From a virus, in IMG/VR virus record IMGVR_UViG_3300027969_000377, positions 1 to 26,392 of that record: DNA of 26,392 nucleotides. One strand, written 5' to 3'. Below, piece after piece: positions 10,601-16,443 of the stretch. The position numbers were made by a program, and so were the translations under genes. Below the pieces are notes generated by a model that worked only from the letters and a program-made list of their open reading frames with translations, did no database searches and was not told where the DNA came from. How positions within the stretch are numbered: position 1 is the first letter of the stretch; the number at the start of each line of letters is the position of its first letter.

Positions 10601-12741
10601 GCCGAAACATGGTCAACATGATGGAGTTTGGCAAGATTATTAGCAAACAAACTGCTGATATGTATCGCAAGATTGATGACTATGTGCCTTGGCAGCGAAT
10701 CCAACCAGAAGATATTAGCCAAGATCCTAGTAAGCCTACATTCTTCTATGGTGCTAAAGGTGTCCGTAACGTCTCCAGGGAGCATAAATTTAAGCCAGGT
10801 GAAGTTGAGTTGGCATTAAACAATGTCCTGGACAACATGGTTAATCATGTCGTTTTGACCTCTAGAAACGTCATTAAGAACTACGCTGCTAATCGTATTG
10901 CATCTGAATATGGTGAGCGCAATGAAAAAGGTAAGCTTAAAGTCTATCCAAAAGAAGACTTTGCTCGTGGCATCGTCAAAATTCTGGTAAATGGTCGCAA
11001 GATCAATATCCGCATCGTAGATCCATTGATTGCTCAAGCCGTGATTGGCATGGAAAGCATGAACATTCCTTTAATGGGATTGATGGGCTTTGGCGCACAG
11101 ACCCTGCGTAGAACCATTACTTACTCTGGAGTATTCCAGTTAAGACAGTTGTTTATGGATATTCCAAGCACCATCCTTGTTACTGGTGTTAGAAACCCAT
11201 TAAGCTTTTATGGCTCGGTATTTGGGTCTTTCGTTAAGTCTTTAAACAACAATGACCCAGTAGTGAAGATACTTAAGGCGCATGGCATTGGCAATATCTA
11301 TTCCAGCTCTAGAACTTCAATGCAGTATTACGACCAAACCATTGGTTTGTTAAATGGATCAAAGCTGCAACAGACTATTTCTTTGTTAGAGAAGATTGGC
11401 GATGCCTCCGACATGGCTCCTCGCAGAGCTACTTATCTGCGTGTAATGAAAGAAACTAAAGGGGATCAGCGTAAAGCCCTGTTAGCTTCTGCCAATGTGA
11501 TTAACTGGGATAAAAAGGGTTCGTCCAAAGTTGCCCAGACTTTAGCCCACTCTATCTCCTTTATGAACGCATTTGCCCAACAGATTGACGTTCTGTCCCA
11601 AGCTTTACTAGAACCTGTTGCCTATGGGGTAGAAAAGACTACAGGTGCTAAAGTAAAAAGCGTTAGCGGTGGTCTAAAAGGTCAAGCTCGTACAGAAGCT
11701 ATTGAGCGTTTAGCTACGGCAATTGCCTGTATGCAGATTGGTATGCTGATGTATCTGTTTGCCATTGGTGATGATGAGGAATACCAAAGGTTAGATGACC
11801 AGACCAAGATGCGTAACTTCTTTGTCCCAAGAAAGTTAATGAAACAGATTGGCTATGACCATTCATTGCTTATTCCTTTGACAACGACTGCTGGATACCT
11901 AGTTAAAGCTATCCCTGAGATGACTTACAACAGGATCATTACCCAAGGCACTAAGAATGAAGTTGATGCAACCCGCTTCTGGAAAGCTCTTAGACATGGC
12001 GGTATTGATGCCCTGTTAGGACCTCTGGCTTCTGGTCCAGTGCCAACAGTGTTCAAGCCATTTGTTGAGATTGGTATCAACCATAACTTCTTTACTGGCG
12101 GTAAGGTAGTTCCTGAAAGCATGAAGCACCTAGAAGCTTATAGACAATACAATGCCAATGTCTCCCAGTTAGGAAAATGGTTAAGCGCTGCCACCCAAGT
12201 TCCATTTACAGGCAAAAAAGATGACAAGGGTGAGCTTGTAGAAGGTAGCAAAAAACGAATTCTTAGCCCAATTGAGGCTGACCATTTAGCTCGTGGCTTG
12301 TTTGGCTCTGTCGCTGGCTTAACTATGTGGATGAGTGATCTTCTGTCTAGCAATAAGCCAACTAAGGAAGAACGCAACAATCCTCTCTATGGCTCGTTTG
12401 TAGCTCCAGAAGTTCCTCGTGGCAGGGAAGATCTTTTCTATGACCTTAAAGCACGTTCTGACGTTGCTATGACTACCTTTAAGACAGAGATGAAGAACAT
12501 GAACCCAACACAAGGTAAGAAGTGGTTTGAGGCTAACAAAGGTCTTATCCAGGCTAATGGATTTACTCAGTCAGCTGGCGCATCTCTTAATGCAATTACT
12601 GGTCAGATCCGTAGGATTGAGGACTTGCCAGAAAAAGAGATGTCTGCTCAAGAAAAGCGCAAAGAAATCAACTTCTTAAAAGGTAAAAAAGAAGAGATTT
12701 TGCAAGACACTATTAGATTCCGTCTCAAAGCTGGATTGTAA
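1690..12741 (+). CDS. Giant polyvalent virion protein: methyltransferase, strawberry-notch-type helicase, zinc peptidase
   Basis: 3,683 residues. Order: N-terminal IPYVGVVEFPDTMSSDEIS (about 6-24), a motif typical of phage virion proteins; helical region with a hydrophobic Gly-rich segment (about 203-237); Pro/Ala linkers (363-420 and about 550-655); DNA methyltransferase with EPTAGNG (898-904, SAM motif I) and NPPFG (956-960, catalytic motif IV of N6-adenine enzymes); Gly/Pro/Ser linker (about 1097-1210); SF2 helicase of the strawberry-notch type with GDQTGVGKGR (1311-1320), LDESH (1460-1464), AGSTGLSLHA (1838-1847) and QMLGRVHRTGQ (1873-1883); HELTH zinc-peptidase motif (2559-2563), possible third ligand E2643; C-terminal region with a likely membrane segment (about 3341-3359). 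P1 DarB also pairs methyltransferase and helicase and protects DNA against type I restriction. Injection with the DNA and antirestriction are inferences. The start lies 6 nt after the previous stop without a clear ribosome binding site, suggesting translational coupling. Confidence 0.9.
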   Translation: MPSVNIPYVGVVEFPDTMSSDEISNVIKTQIMPNAPQANVAPVAGSTKVADVLQRSIFGPIDAIMPGSNLANEPTPSIGSLAKGIKSLSNVPTQWQLSSQLELIEANKRKYGQNFENAPEKEKSDILNTVKKASENLSYLAQSGEDVKAIEQKYGKDPLSKKIDALEQKPEFKKATEWQQAGMIGKEYLKNIDELPSYIANVGLSSLPQSIAMAVAARFGMAAGPTGGLIVGGGSSAMMEYGQQYVELRERGFNHEEANNKAMVKSSIIGMFDAASLRSAGKIAEKIFDNTATKVWKETVKDVAKEIPKQASLGAAGEGLGSYASNQPVNPRAVLEEAIGEVFGAPAEAAATYKSKKAEAEQVPPSPPPAPPAVVPAPNAPSAPPSGLVDESDLETFVPPNAPPSATPVAVVAPVATSDLETKINDWAAKAEATGEPNTKELNKIAKEYGITPAKEPQQTLGLLLDKMSEQTTESVAPPAETIPPIDMGENTEYRIVKNDNGWTAVLFDNDANQMVSATTFPTDKFGDQEGKQKAIEFAQSEAEKAAPYNQEAPEEAPSEEKPSIFDQVKNGEFAGEVTAEDAQQAIDKLVEEDQGDKVTWAAPPPLTPEEIAQNNRDRQAAQRAEAQGETVPTVAPEATGEALSPEAQADKDLMDALGELSWMASKNTRMNMMPEDEQRLMPTLIKLMDAAFRKGYHTFKKAAKFVRDLIKQAFGKDVSDKINLNHLQGAYIAMSGNYPDKATPIAEVAGVKAIEEIEVEEAKPAGKLDLTTPDGKYNIALVLADHFLEGNAFSTIVEARKFISELTGEKIEAATMQAKQADEAVEVGIVLAAQEISQNSKSPTEAYDRLVDLYNRQPNLAVRSSTSVREQAYSTPAPLAYVASQLAGINQNTTVYEPTAGNGMLLIAANPNIVIVNELNSSRAEMLKRVFPKAEVTVGNALKQEATLVDVVIENPPFGSTGENFDIDGFKTREIDHAIVMKSLQNMKPSGKAVLIIGGVRAEGEDARKEGYRSAAKRNFFVNLYDKYNVVDHFSVSGDMYTKQGASYPVDVIVINGDGKAERALPAAELPQQINSYEELKEKLNASMVSRANVSPSGTNIGKRTPGGANQENVAGSPSGQASRPSGGEQQSTGAGKPNVPTNGAGISGRPESTGAGTGEKQPKPANKPDNAPEGSTVPSAGKPKQPPSGKGAEGNKPGGVGGTSVVSGERIQSRLNDRRGKEEVTEGQVPYQPKSKANSVGTLVPGGMAQSIRESLDKVEAQVGDIDEYVSKELKFTKDELFNNFSAEQIDSLALSIFNADAGQGFIIGDQTGVGKGRVVAAMIKYALKNDRIPIFVTQFPNLFSDMIRDLDDIGMTKELALDTTDPKIFMTNVDQKVPYKLVRTVNGEKVEKELTLEPFSTDRPKQNAKMKELAAQGNLGNYKVIFTTYKQLQNVKGKATERQRFVQALADQNYLILDESHNAGVAGKEGTEGQQEGGDLGEGVVSEIIAPNIGSFIRMLVNDAYGSFFSSATYAKRADIMDLYASTDMKLAVKKISDLAEAIKNGGIPMQQIVANMLAKVGQYIRRERTFAGVSYNTEETKVNKETAENMATSMRDILAFSRAVGIAGKKLAGSLDTSGAVLAKKKDRVNVETVNFGSTMHNLIDQMLLSLKAQSSVDHAISRLKAGEKVVLTVSNTMGSFLESYSDEMELKKGDPINLNFSNLYLKYLKKQRQVTIKYPAKNGNPSYKEVRDLTDEELGPELTVAYNAIVKFIQNAGFEDAPVSPIDYMHYKLRQAGFKTGEITGRNIGINYSGATEASIPTLQAIKNTTKTKYEAITKFNGGEFDVLILNQAGSTGLSLHASENFKDQRKRHMIIVQAEKNIDTHMQMLGRVHRTGQIIPPAYSQMMADIPAEMRPAAILLKKMASLNANTTASRKSAVTAEGAVDFMNDYGGQVANELLADNPDLHESLGGDNAFPVKENSSEATEEDVRKLTGYIPILPIKEQEEFYKDLTERYKELLDREISMGTNKLEAKALDINAKTLSSTPITENKGDSLFAQPAFMELIEADRTVKPMSSEEVIEAAKKNLDGKSPGQLSLEQRDALTAKMRAYTAERIELEVEKKSDEVRLSTVRGQLNLQETHIDSILRTYTVGKFVTLTNELGVALTGAIIDVKNVGKTKNPAAGTDWKMTFALANGDARSITLPFSQIGKQYKLETVSSTNTFNYETQQFEDIPVIKQFDMGSQIRREKRWMVTGNILAGFAAVKNKGQITNFKDNEGYERQGILMPRAYDFAKEQKDAPVEIATADNAMRFLDEIGGTITSEDGILRITKSSYGNQYQFNVPSSKKEGGTYFLDRRLTDILGDFYKSGSTMYARGTAEEARKAIDVILNKRQETLVTKDNKERAKKLFAPEPLENIVPRKKTTKQIFDSRVRNEIIAEQRKLNAQERKLKRQIINGEVTLDAQREMTFIDERTKELEENLEAIKDKTPPDALSVHQRAERALRDGEISQDVFNVIHWMWNNSPALLTGLKLQIRKPTSKEEGATGSFNPLDRLVRLYKGTEGVTDPETARHELTHTLEQMMTPQVRKLIVQQWAKETKKAIKNNTDPASQDYFQAINDYMANPTKANYEKVRELVKDLNLYQYANPSDYWAVNAEKLMAMKMGTAWNRFVLAVKKLFEGMKSLFGFDNQYILYKTFDDLMKGKTPRMDYESLKHFFDMTGPSNELLFNIADDVKLLDKIGVEQPPVHTNNTVQDYLMGGYQTAKNIKTRILESPRNLIPGAVTGIDKLALGFRVKATDFTAGLAAEDAVRYDRELLDGEGRAVASIAADQQLKANHIATQVVTLGKLAFDPVNQMFKATEDKNSTGKIIQLAHEFGKEVGVKHAFRVINGYFEAKRSRSIVNEYLKRQGELETLKTEALDPDLPPDRQLALTVAIQNAQENFEGIDIARQKVNLKDTEIDDLIALEKKYPVLREMMDIWNDVSRNMVNMMEFGKIISKQTADMYRKIDDYVPWQRIQPEDISQDPSKPTFFYGAKGVRNVSREHKFKPGEVELALNNVLDNMVNHVVLTSRNVIKNYAANRIASEYGERNEKGKLKVYPKEDFARGIVKILVNGRKINIRIVDPLIAQAVIGMESMNIPLMGLMGFGAQTLRRTITYSGVFQLRQLFMDIPSTILVTGVRNPLSFYGSVFGSFVKSLNNNDPVVKILKAHGIGNIYSSSRTSMQYYDQTIGLLNGSKLQQTISLLEKIGDASDMAPRRATYLRVMKETKGDQRKALLASANVINWDKKGSSKVAQTLAHSISFMNAFAQQIDVLSQALLEPVAYGVEKTTGAKVKSVSGGLKGQARTEAIERLATAIACMQIGMLMYLFAIGDDEEYQRLDDQTKMRNFFVPRKLMKQIGYDHSLLIPLTTTAGYLVKAIPEMTYNRIITQGTKNEVDATRFWKALRHGGIDALLGPLASGPVPTVFKPFVEIGINHNFFTGGKVVPESMKHLEAYRQYNANVSQLGKWLSAATQVPFTGKKDDKGELVEGSKKRILSPIEADHLARGLFGSVAGLTMWMSDLLSSNKPTKEERNNPLYGSFVAPEVPRGREDLFYDLKARSDVAMTTFKTEMKNMNPTQGKKWFEANKGLIQANGFTQSAGASLNAITGQIRRIEDLPEKEMSAQEKRKEINFLKGKKEEILQDTIRFRLKAGL
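2779..2801. other. C-run tract, potential G-quadruplex on the minus strand
   Basis: Runs of 6, 7 and 4 C (2779-2784, 2786-2792, 2798-2801) are separated by short spacers and encode part of a Pro-rich linker of the giant protein. The complementary strand has enough G runs for a G-quadruplex. The tract is unusual in this AT-rich sequence. Confidence 0.5.
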
Positions 12742-12745
12742 AAAA

Positions 12746-12770
12746 AGGGGTAGTTTTTTAGGCTACCCCT
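12746..12770 (-). terminator. Rho-independent terminator for the leftward RusA-like gene
   Basis: AGGGGTAG (12746-12753) pairs perfectly with CTACCCCT (12763-12770) around a 9-nt loop. Read leftward, the hairpin is followed directly by a run of six U (the A-run 12741-12746), the classic arrangement for the minus strand. Read rightward there is no U-run after it. Confidence 0.75.
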
Positions 12771-12783
12771 ATGAGGACGTGAA

Positions 12784-12810
12784 GGAGCATAGCTCCGTCT
12801 TCATTTTATA
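12784..12810 (+). terminator. Possible rightward terminator after the giant gene
   Basis: GGAGC (12784-12788) pairs with GCTCC (12792-12796) around a 3-nt loop, followed by the T-rich GTCTTCATTTTAT. The stem is short, so this is a weak or partial terminator of the late transcript. It lies between convergent genes. Confidence 0.35.
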
Positions 12811-13139
12811 TCTATTTTTACCATTCCTTTTACTTCGTCAGAAAAAATAAATGTTGGTAAAAAACACCTATCGTTTACCCTTAGAGCATCTGCCAGACCA
12901 TCCAATCCAGACTTGATTGCTGCAACCATGTTATCGGCATCCCTATGGCGTTTATCAGGGGGATAGAAGGTTATATCCAACTTTATCTTTGGATCGCTTG
13001 TAGCCGCTAATTTAGCCTCCAAAGCCAATGCCCAGCAGGTATGGCGGTAGGTCTTCTTGTACTTGGCTTTCTTAGCCCAATGCAAGGCTGCGTTAGGGGA
13101 TAACTCCTTTGGAGGCCAGGGCAAAATAACTGTTTTCAT
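12801..13139 (-). CDS. rusA-like: RusA-like Holliday junction resolvase
   Basis: From the internal ATG at 13139 the protein has 112 residues, the usual length for RusA-family resolvases; an upstream ATG at 13175 would add 12 residues that do not look like the family. It begins MKTVILPWPPKELSPNAALHW, matching the RusA N-terminal 'PPxxxSPNxxxHW' pattern. It contains KRHRDADNMVAAIKSGLDGL, the Asp-rich 'D-x-DN' motif that supplies metal-binding catalytic acids. RusA enzymes cut four-way DNA junctions made during recombination or replication, for example before packaging. This is the only leftward gene between the late and early blocks, with its own terminator downstream. Neither candidate start has a good ribosome binding site, so the start is the least certain part. 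Confidence 0.82.
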   Translation of the reverse strand: MKTVILPWPPKELSPNAALHWAKKAKYKKTYRHTCWALALEAKLAATSDPKIKLDITFYPPDKRHRDADNMVAAIKSGLDGLADALRVNDRCFLPTFIFSDEVKGMVKIDIK

Positions 13140-13168
13140 AGTAGATGAATTAATATGGGTACGACCTA

Positions 13169-13197
13169 TTGACATGGGTATAACTCTGAGAGATACT
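13169..13197 (+). promoter_or_regulatory. Strong sigma70-type promoter for the early operon
   Basis: A perfect -35 TTGACA (13169-13174), a 17-bp spacer and a -10-like GATACT (13192-13197, 4 of 6 matches) lie 30 bp before the first early gene. Predicted transcription start is near 13204. An imperfect dyad, CTGAG (13186-13190) with CTCAG (13202-13206), straddles the -10 and could be an operator; the small ribbon-helix-helix protein downstream is one candidate binder. The operator idea is inference. Confidence 0.6.
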
Positions 13198-13227
13198 TTA
13201 ACTCAGTTTACTGCTAGGGAGAACTAA

Positions 13228-14103
13228 ATGAAGCTAACTAATAAATTTAACATTCCACAGACATTCGTTAATGTCTTAGAAAGACCAACTTACTCCAAAG
13301 GTAAGGCTAATCTGTCTGTTACTCAGTTGATTAACAGTCCCAAGATTGTTGCCCTGACCAAGAAGTACGATGAAGATATTGAGCAGGATGTAGCCGACAT
13401 GGTTTGGTCATTGTTTGGCTCTGCCGTCCATAACATCCTAGAACATGGCAAGGATGAGAACCACATAGTCGAGCAACGCATCCATGCCGAGTTAGAAGGG
13501 TGGCATATTAGCGGTGCGGTAGACCTACAGGTCAACCATGAGGGCGGTGTATCCATCAAAGACTACAAAACCACCAGTGTTTGGGCGGTAATGAATGAGA
13601 AGATTGAATGGGAATACCAACTCAACATCTACGCTTGGCTAGTGGAAAAGGTTCGGCAGATGCCTGTTACCGATCTAGGCATTGTGGCTATCCTGCGTGA
13701 CTGGAAAGCTAGAGAAGTAGAAACCAAGGAAGGCTACCCTGAAGCCCCAATCAAGGAAGTGCCTATTACCTTGTGGACTATGGAAGAAAGGGAAGAGTTC
13801 ATTAAAGCTCGTATCTCTGTTCATTCAGCTTGTGAATTTGCTTTAGAAACTGATGCAGACTTGCCTGAATGTACTTCTGAAGAGATGTGGGAAAAGCCAC
13901 CAGTTTGGGCTATTAAGAAGATTGGCGGTAAAAGGGCGCACTCACTATACCAAACGGCAGAAGAGGCTAATCAAGCCATCTTTCCACTAGGTAGTGCCTA
14001 TGAAATAGAAGTACGCAAAGGCGAAAGAACTCGTTGTGCAAGCTATTGCCCTGTTAGTCAATGGTGCAATCAATATCAAAATTACTTGAAGGAACAAGCA
14101 TGA
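13228..14103 (+). CDS. Cas4/RecB-like PD-(D/E)XK nuclease with Fe-S-type cysteines
   Basis: 291 residues after a good ribosome binding site (TAGGGAGA). Visible motifs: GSAVHNILE (64-72) with the conserved His, GAVDLQV (97-102) with the metal-binding Asp, SIKDYKTT (109-116) giving D-x-K, and QLNIYAW (131-137), the QxxxY motif of RecB-type nucleases. Cys215 with the C-terminal set Cys270, Cys274 and Cys280 fits the four-cysteine iron-sulfur cluster of Cas4/AddB enzymes. These act on DNA ends to make single-stranded tails. The next gene is a single-strand annealing protein, so the pair probably forms a Red-like recombination module. It is the first gene of the early operon and shares ATGA with the next. 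No CRISPR genes are present, so a CRISPR role is not supported. Confidence 0.85.
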   Translation: MKLTNKFNIPQTFVNVLERPTYSKGKANLSVTQLINSPKIVALTKKYDEDIEQDVADMVWSLFGSAVHNILEHGKDENHIVEQRIHAELEGWHISGAVDLQVNHEGGVSIKDYKTTSVWAVMNEKIEWEYQLNIYAWLVEKVRQMPVTDLGIVAILRDWKAREVETKEGYPEAPIKEVPITLWTMEEREEFIKARISVHSACEFALETDADLPECTSEEMWEKPPVWAIKKIGGKRAHSLYQTAEEANQAIFPLGSAYEIEVRKGERTRCASYCPVSQWCNQYQNYLKEQA

Positions 14104-14804
14104 AAACATATGCTGAATTAAAGAAAATCAATGTTAATGAGCATACAGAGAAGAAGGGATCACTAACCTATCTTTCTTGGGCATGGGCAGTGGATCAGTT
14201 GTTAATGAATGATCCTGATGCCACATGGGTGTTTGAGCCACCTGTTGAATACAATCAAACCATGATGGTTCGTTGCAAGGTTTTTGCGTTTGGCAAAGAA
14301 ATGCAAATGCACTTAGCCGTTATGGATAATCGTAACAATGCAATCGTCAATCCTGATGCTCGTAAGATCTCCGATGCACAGATGCGTTGCCTAGCTAAGT
14401 GTATTGCTTGCTTTGGCATAGGTCTTTACATTTACGCAGGTGAGGATCTTCCTGAAGAAGATGAGCCAGTAAAAAAACCTAAAGATACATTCCCTAATGG
14501 AACACCAATTTCAAAGCCAAACTCCCCAGTCTTTACTGTGGAAAAGAAACCAATCGTAGGTCAAAAGGGCGAGTTTCAAATTGTTGCCCCTGCCAAACCT
14601 GATGGCGATCCTGCAGACTGGCTTGCTTTAATCAAGACTTCCTCACATATGTTGCTAGACCTATGCTCTAGCGATGCCGATGTAATGACAATCTTCAAGA
14701 AGAATAAAGCCCTTTTTGATGTTGTCAAAACAACAGACCCTGATTTCTTTAAAGAGATGATGGTCAAATTTACCGAAACCAAAAACAAATTTGAAAAGGA
14801 GTAA
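14100..14804 (+). CDS. sak-like: Sak-type single-strand annealing protein (DUF1071)
   Basis: The ATG at 14100 overlaps the preceding stop as ATGA and gives 234 residues; a longer reading from upstream in the same frame lies inside the nuclease gene and is not needed. The N-terminus has SLTYLSWAWAVDQL (21-34), the hallmark of the DUF1071/Sak family, followed by the 'PDATW' phrase. A second conserved block, DAQMRCLAKCIACFGIGLY (92-110) ending AGEDLP, completes the pattern. Proteins of this group are Rad52-like annealing proteins that coat and pair complementary single strands in phage recombination. Next to an exonuclease-like gene and upstream of a possible SSB, the assignment is consistent. 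The C-terminal half (about 120-234) is less conserved and rich in Lys, Asp and Pro. Confidence 0.85.
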   Translation: MKTYAELKKINVNEHTEKKGSLTYLSWAWAVDQLLMNDPDATWVFEPPVEYNQTMMVRCKVFAFGKEMQMHLAVMDNRNNAIVNPDARKISDAQMRCLAKCIACFGIGLYIYAGEDLPEEDEPVKKPKDTFPNGTPISKPNSPVFTVEKKPIVGQKGEFQIVAPAKPDGDPADWLALIKTSSHMLLDLCSSDADVMTIFKKNKALFDVVKTTDPDFFKEMMVKFTETKNKFEKE

Positions 14805-14806
14805 TC

Positions 14807-15082
14807 ATGGGTTACGACAAACCATACGAACCAAAACCGAACACTGGCAGTCTGTTCAAAAACACCTTTAAAAAAGATGGTGACAAACAACCAAACCTTA
14901 GAGGTGACATTCACCTTGATAAGACATTCCTTATTAACATGATGGATCAATCTAAAGGTCCATTGGTCAAGCTATCTATCAGTGCTTGGTCAGGCGAATC
15001 ACCAAAGGTCGGCAAGTTCTTGACTTTAAATATTGGTGAACCATATGTTAAACCATCGCAAGATGATGATCTTCCATACTAA
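14807..15082 (+). CDS. Small protein with SSB-like acidic tail
   Basis: 91 residues after a strong ribosome binding site (AAAAGGAG). The body reads NTGSLFKNTFKKDGDKQPNL, then a predicted beta-strand part (VKLSISAWSG, FLTLNIGEPY). This matches a widespread class of small phage proteins beginning 'NTGSLFKN' that are often found near recombination genes. The C-terminus is DDDLPY (86-91), strikingly like the DDDIPF tail by which bacterial SSB recruits partners. It follows the annealing protein directly. A single-stranded-DNA-binding or partner-mimicking role is inferred; no structure-defining OB-fold motif can be proved by eye. Confidence 0.55.
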   Translation: MGYDKPYEPKPNTGSLFKNTFKKDGDKQPNLRGDIHLDKTFLINMMDQSKGPLVKLSISAWSGESPKVGKFLTLNIGEPYVKPSQDDDLPY

Positions 15083-15091
15083 GGGGCTGAC

Positions 15092-15424
15092 ATGACTATT
15101 TTTAAATCAAAACTTAAACAAGTTAGCCAAGAAATTATCAAAAAACGTGGCAGACCAGTAGGTTCTTCTAAAAAACCAAAAATATTTAAAGATGTTCATC
15201 CTGAAACATTGATGGATACCTTAAAAAAGTGGGATGAAATGGAAGCCCAGCCAGTACAAACTGATTGGGAAACTATTGCCAAGAAACAAGAAGAACGGCT
15301 TAGTGCTTACATATCAGAGAATGAAGAATTGGCAAAGATCTGCATTATGCGCTGGGAAGAGATTCAGCATCTTAAATACCTAGTAAAGTATTTGGAAGGC
15401 AGACATGAAGACACTTCAGTTTGA
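15092..15424 (+). CDS. Hypothetical protein with AT-hook-like N-terminus
   Basis: 110 residues, with AAGGGG upstream of the ATG. Residues 17-30 (KKRGRPVGSSKKPK) match the AT-hook pattern, a GRP core flanked by basic residues that binds the minor groove of AT-rich DNA. Residues 45-110 are Glu/Lys-rich and look helical or coiled-coil (WETIAKKQEERLSAY). The gene overlaps the next by 20 nt. DNA binding is likely from the motif; the biological role is unknown. Confidence 0.6.
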   Translation: MTIFKSKLKQVSQEIIKKRGRPVGSSKKPKIFKDVHPETLMDTLKKWDEMEAQPVQTDWETIAKKQEERLSAYISENEELAKICIMRWEEIQHLKYLVKYLEGRHEDTSV

Positions 15425-15827
15425 AGCCGTCAAAGTAGCCCTAAAGCAGGATAAGACAGGCTATGTCCTGACCTTATCTCTGCACCCAGACGAGATCCCA
15501 GAAGACTTACTTCGGGATTTTGTTGGGGCTAGATACCAAGCCGTCCTTGTCAGAATGGATGGCAATGAGAACCCAATGGATAAAGCCCAAGAGTTTGCAG
15601 GAGACAGGGCTATTCGGATTGCAGGGTTACTTTGCCGAGATCCTAAGTTCTGGAAGTTCTTACATTCTGATGATCGCATCTTTGACGAGGACATGGAAGA
15701 AGCCACTGAATGGGTGCGTAGCTATCTTAATATTCCATCTAGGGCAGATCTTAAAACAAATCGGGAAGCACAAATCCTATTGGACAGACTACACAGAGAG
15801 TATACGGAATGGACACAAAAAAACTAA
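15405..15827 (+). CDS. Conserved phage hypothetical protein
   Basis: 140 residues, starting inside the previous gene. The pattern 'LSLHPDEIPEDLLRDFVGARYQAVLVRM' (split here: LSLHPDEIPEDLL, then RDFVGARYQAVLVRM) with a C-terminal helical segment WVRSYLNIPSRADLKTN is familiar from phage recombination/replication operons. I cannot attach a function. No catalytic motif is obvious. The position between annealing and regulatory genes suggests an accessory to DNA metabolism. Confidence 0.65.
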   Translation: MKTLQFEAVKVALKQDKTGYVLTLSLHPDEIPEDLLRDFVGARYQAVLVRMDGNENPMDKAQEFAGDRAIRIAGLLCRDPKFWKFLHSDDRIFDEDMEEATEWVRSYLNIPSRADLKTNREAQILLDRLHREYTEWTQKN

Positions 15828-16090
15828 TACCTTATTCGGTGTATTTACCAGAGGAACACCATATAAAGCTCAAGCAGTTTGCCAAAGAAAGAAAGGCATC
15901 CGAGTTAATTCGTGATGCCATTGGTATGTTGGTAGATGGCACAGATGTATTTAATACTGGCTACAACAAAGGTATCCAGGATGCTGCAAAAATTATTTAC
16001 AACTGCCAGGAAGCTCAAATGATTGCCATTAAAGGCAGGGATATGGGGGATGTTCTATCTGAGTTAATAGAGGAACTTGTAAAAAAATGA
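15809..16090 (+). CDS. Ribbon-helix-helix DNA-binding protein
   Basis: 93 residues, overlapping the previous gene by 19 nt. Residues 6-12 (LIPYSVY) form a likely beta strand, followed by LPEEHHIKLKQFAKER and KASELIRDAIGMLVDG as two helices. This is the ribbon-helix-helix layout, with the 'SELIRDAI' second helix typical of Arc/MetJ-like repressors and plasmid antitoxins. The C-terminal 45 residues are a longer helical extension. It probably dimerises and represses a promoter in this region, perhaps the one at 13169. It ends in an ATGA overlap with the next gene. Confidence 0.7.
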   Translation: MDTKKLIPYSVYLPEEHHIKLKQFAKERKASELIRDAIGMLVDGTDVFNTGYNKGIQDAAKIIYNCQEAQMIAIKGRDMGDVLSELIEELVKK

Positions 16091-16443
16091 ACAGGTATGA
16101 AATTTCTTTTTATGAGGTTAGAACGCATTTAGTTACTTATGAAGTATTGGCTACCAATCAAGAGAAAGCTATTAAAAAAGCTTCTAAATGCCATAAAAAT
16201 GCCAAGCCAATTGAAGATCAGATGATTGATGTTGAAGCTGGCAAGATGTTTAAGTGTTATTTGACGGAAACCAAAGTTAAGATGCCGTCTAAAAAGAAAG
16301 TTTCATACGGCTACGATAGCGAAGAACCAAGCTATGAATATTCCCATGTAGCCTGTCCGTCATACCCCAATTGCGATATTGATCCTAATGGGTGTAGGTT
16401 GGATATGGGTAACGATGTTGAAGAATACGGAATGAGGGATTAA
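16087..16443 (+). CDS. Hypothetical protein with VEA-like mini-domain and cysteine cluster
   Basis: 118 residues. The N-terminus RYEISFYEVRTHLVTYEVLA followed by NQEKAIKKASK has the 'beta strand - x - E-V-x-A-x(n)-E-A-x-x-x-A' pattern of many tiny phage proteins (DpnD/PcfM-like). It resembles several genes of the leftward cluster at 22.8-24.4 kb. The C-terminus has CPSYPNC and GC spaced to suggest a metal site. Function unknown. Confidence 0.55.
   Translation: MNRYEISFYEVRTHLVTYEVLATNQEKAIKKASKCHKNAKPIEDQMIDVEAGKMFKCYLTETKVKMPSKKKVSYGYDSEEPSYEYSHVACPSYPNCDIDPNGCRLDMGNDVEEYGMRD

Noticed and set aside
12746-12770. Reading the AGGGGTAG/CTACCCCT hairpin as the rightward terminator of the giant gene
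   Set aside because: No U-tract follows on the + strand; the U-run is on the leftward side, so it mainly fits the RusA-like transcript.
13140-13175. Longer start for the RusA-like gene
   Set aside because: Adds 12 residues not typical of the family; MKTVILPWPP at 13139 matches it better, although neither start has a good ribosome binding site.
14061-14099. Upstream start for the Sak-like gene
   Set aside because: The extension lies in the nuclease coding region and lacks family similarity; the ATGA-overlapping ATG at 14100 has GAAGGAAC upstream.
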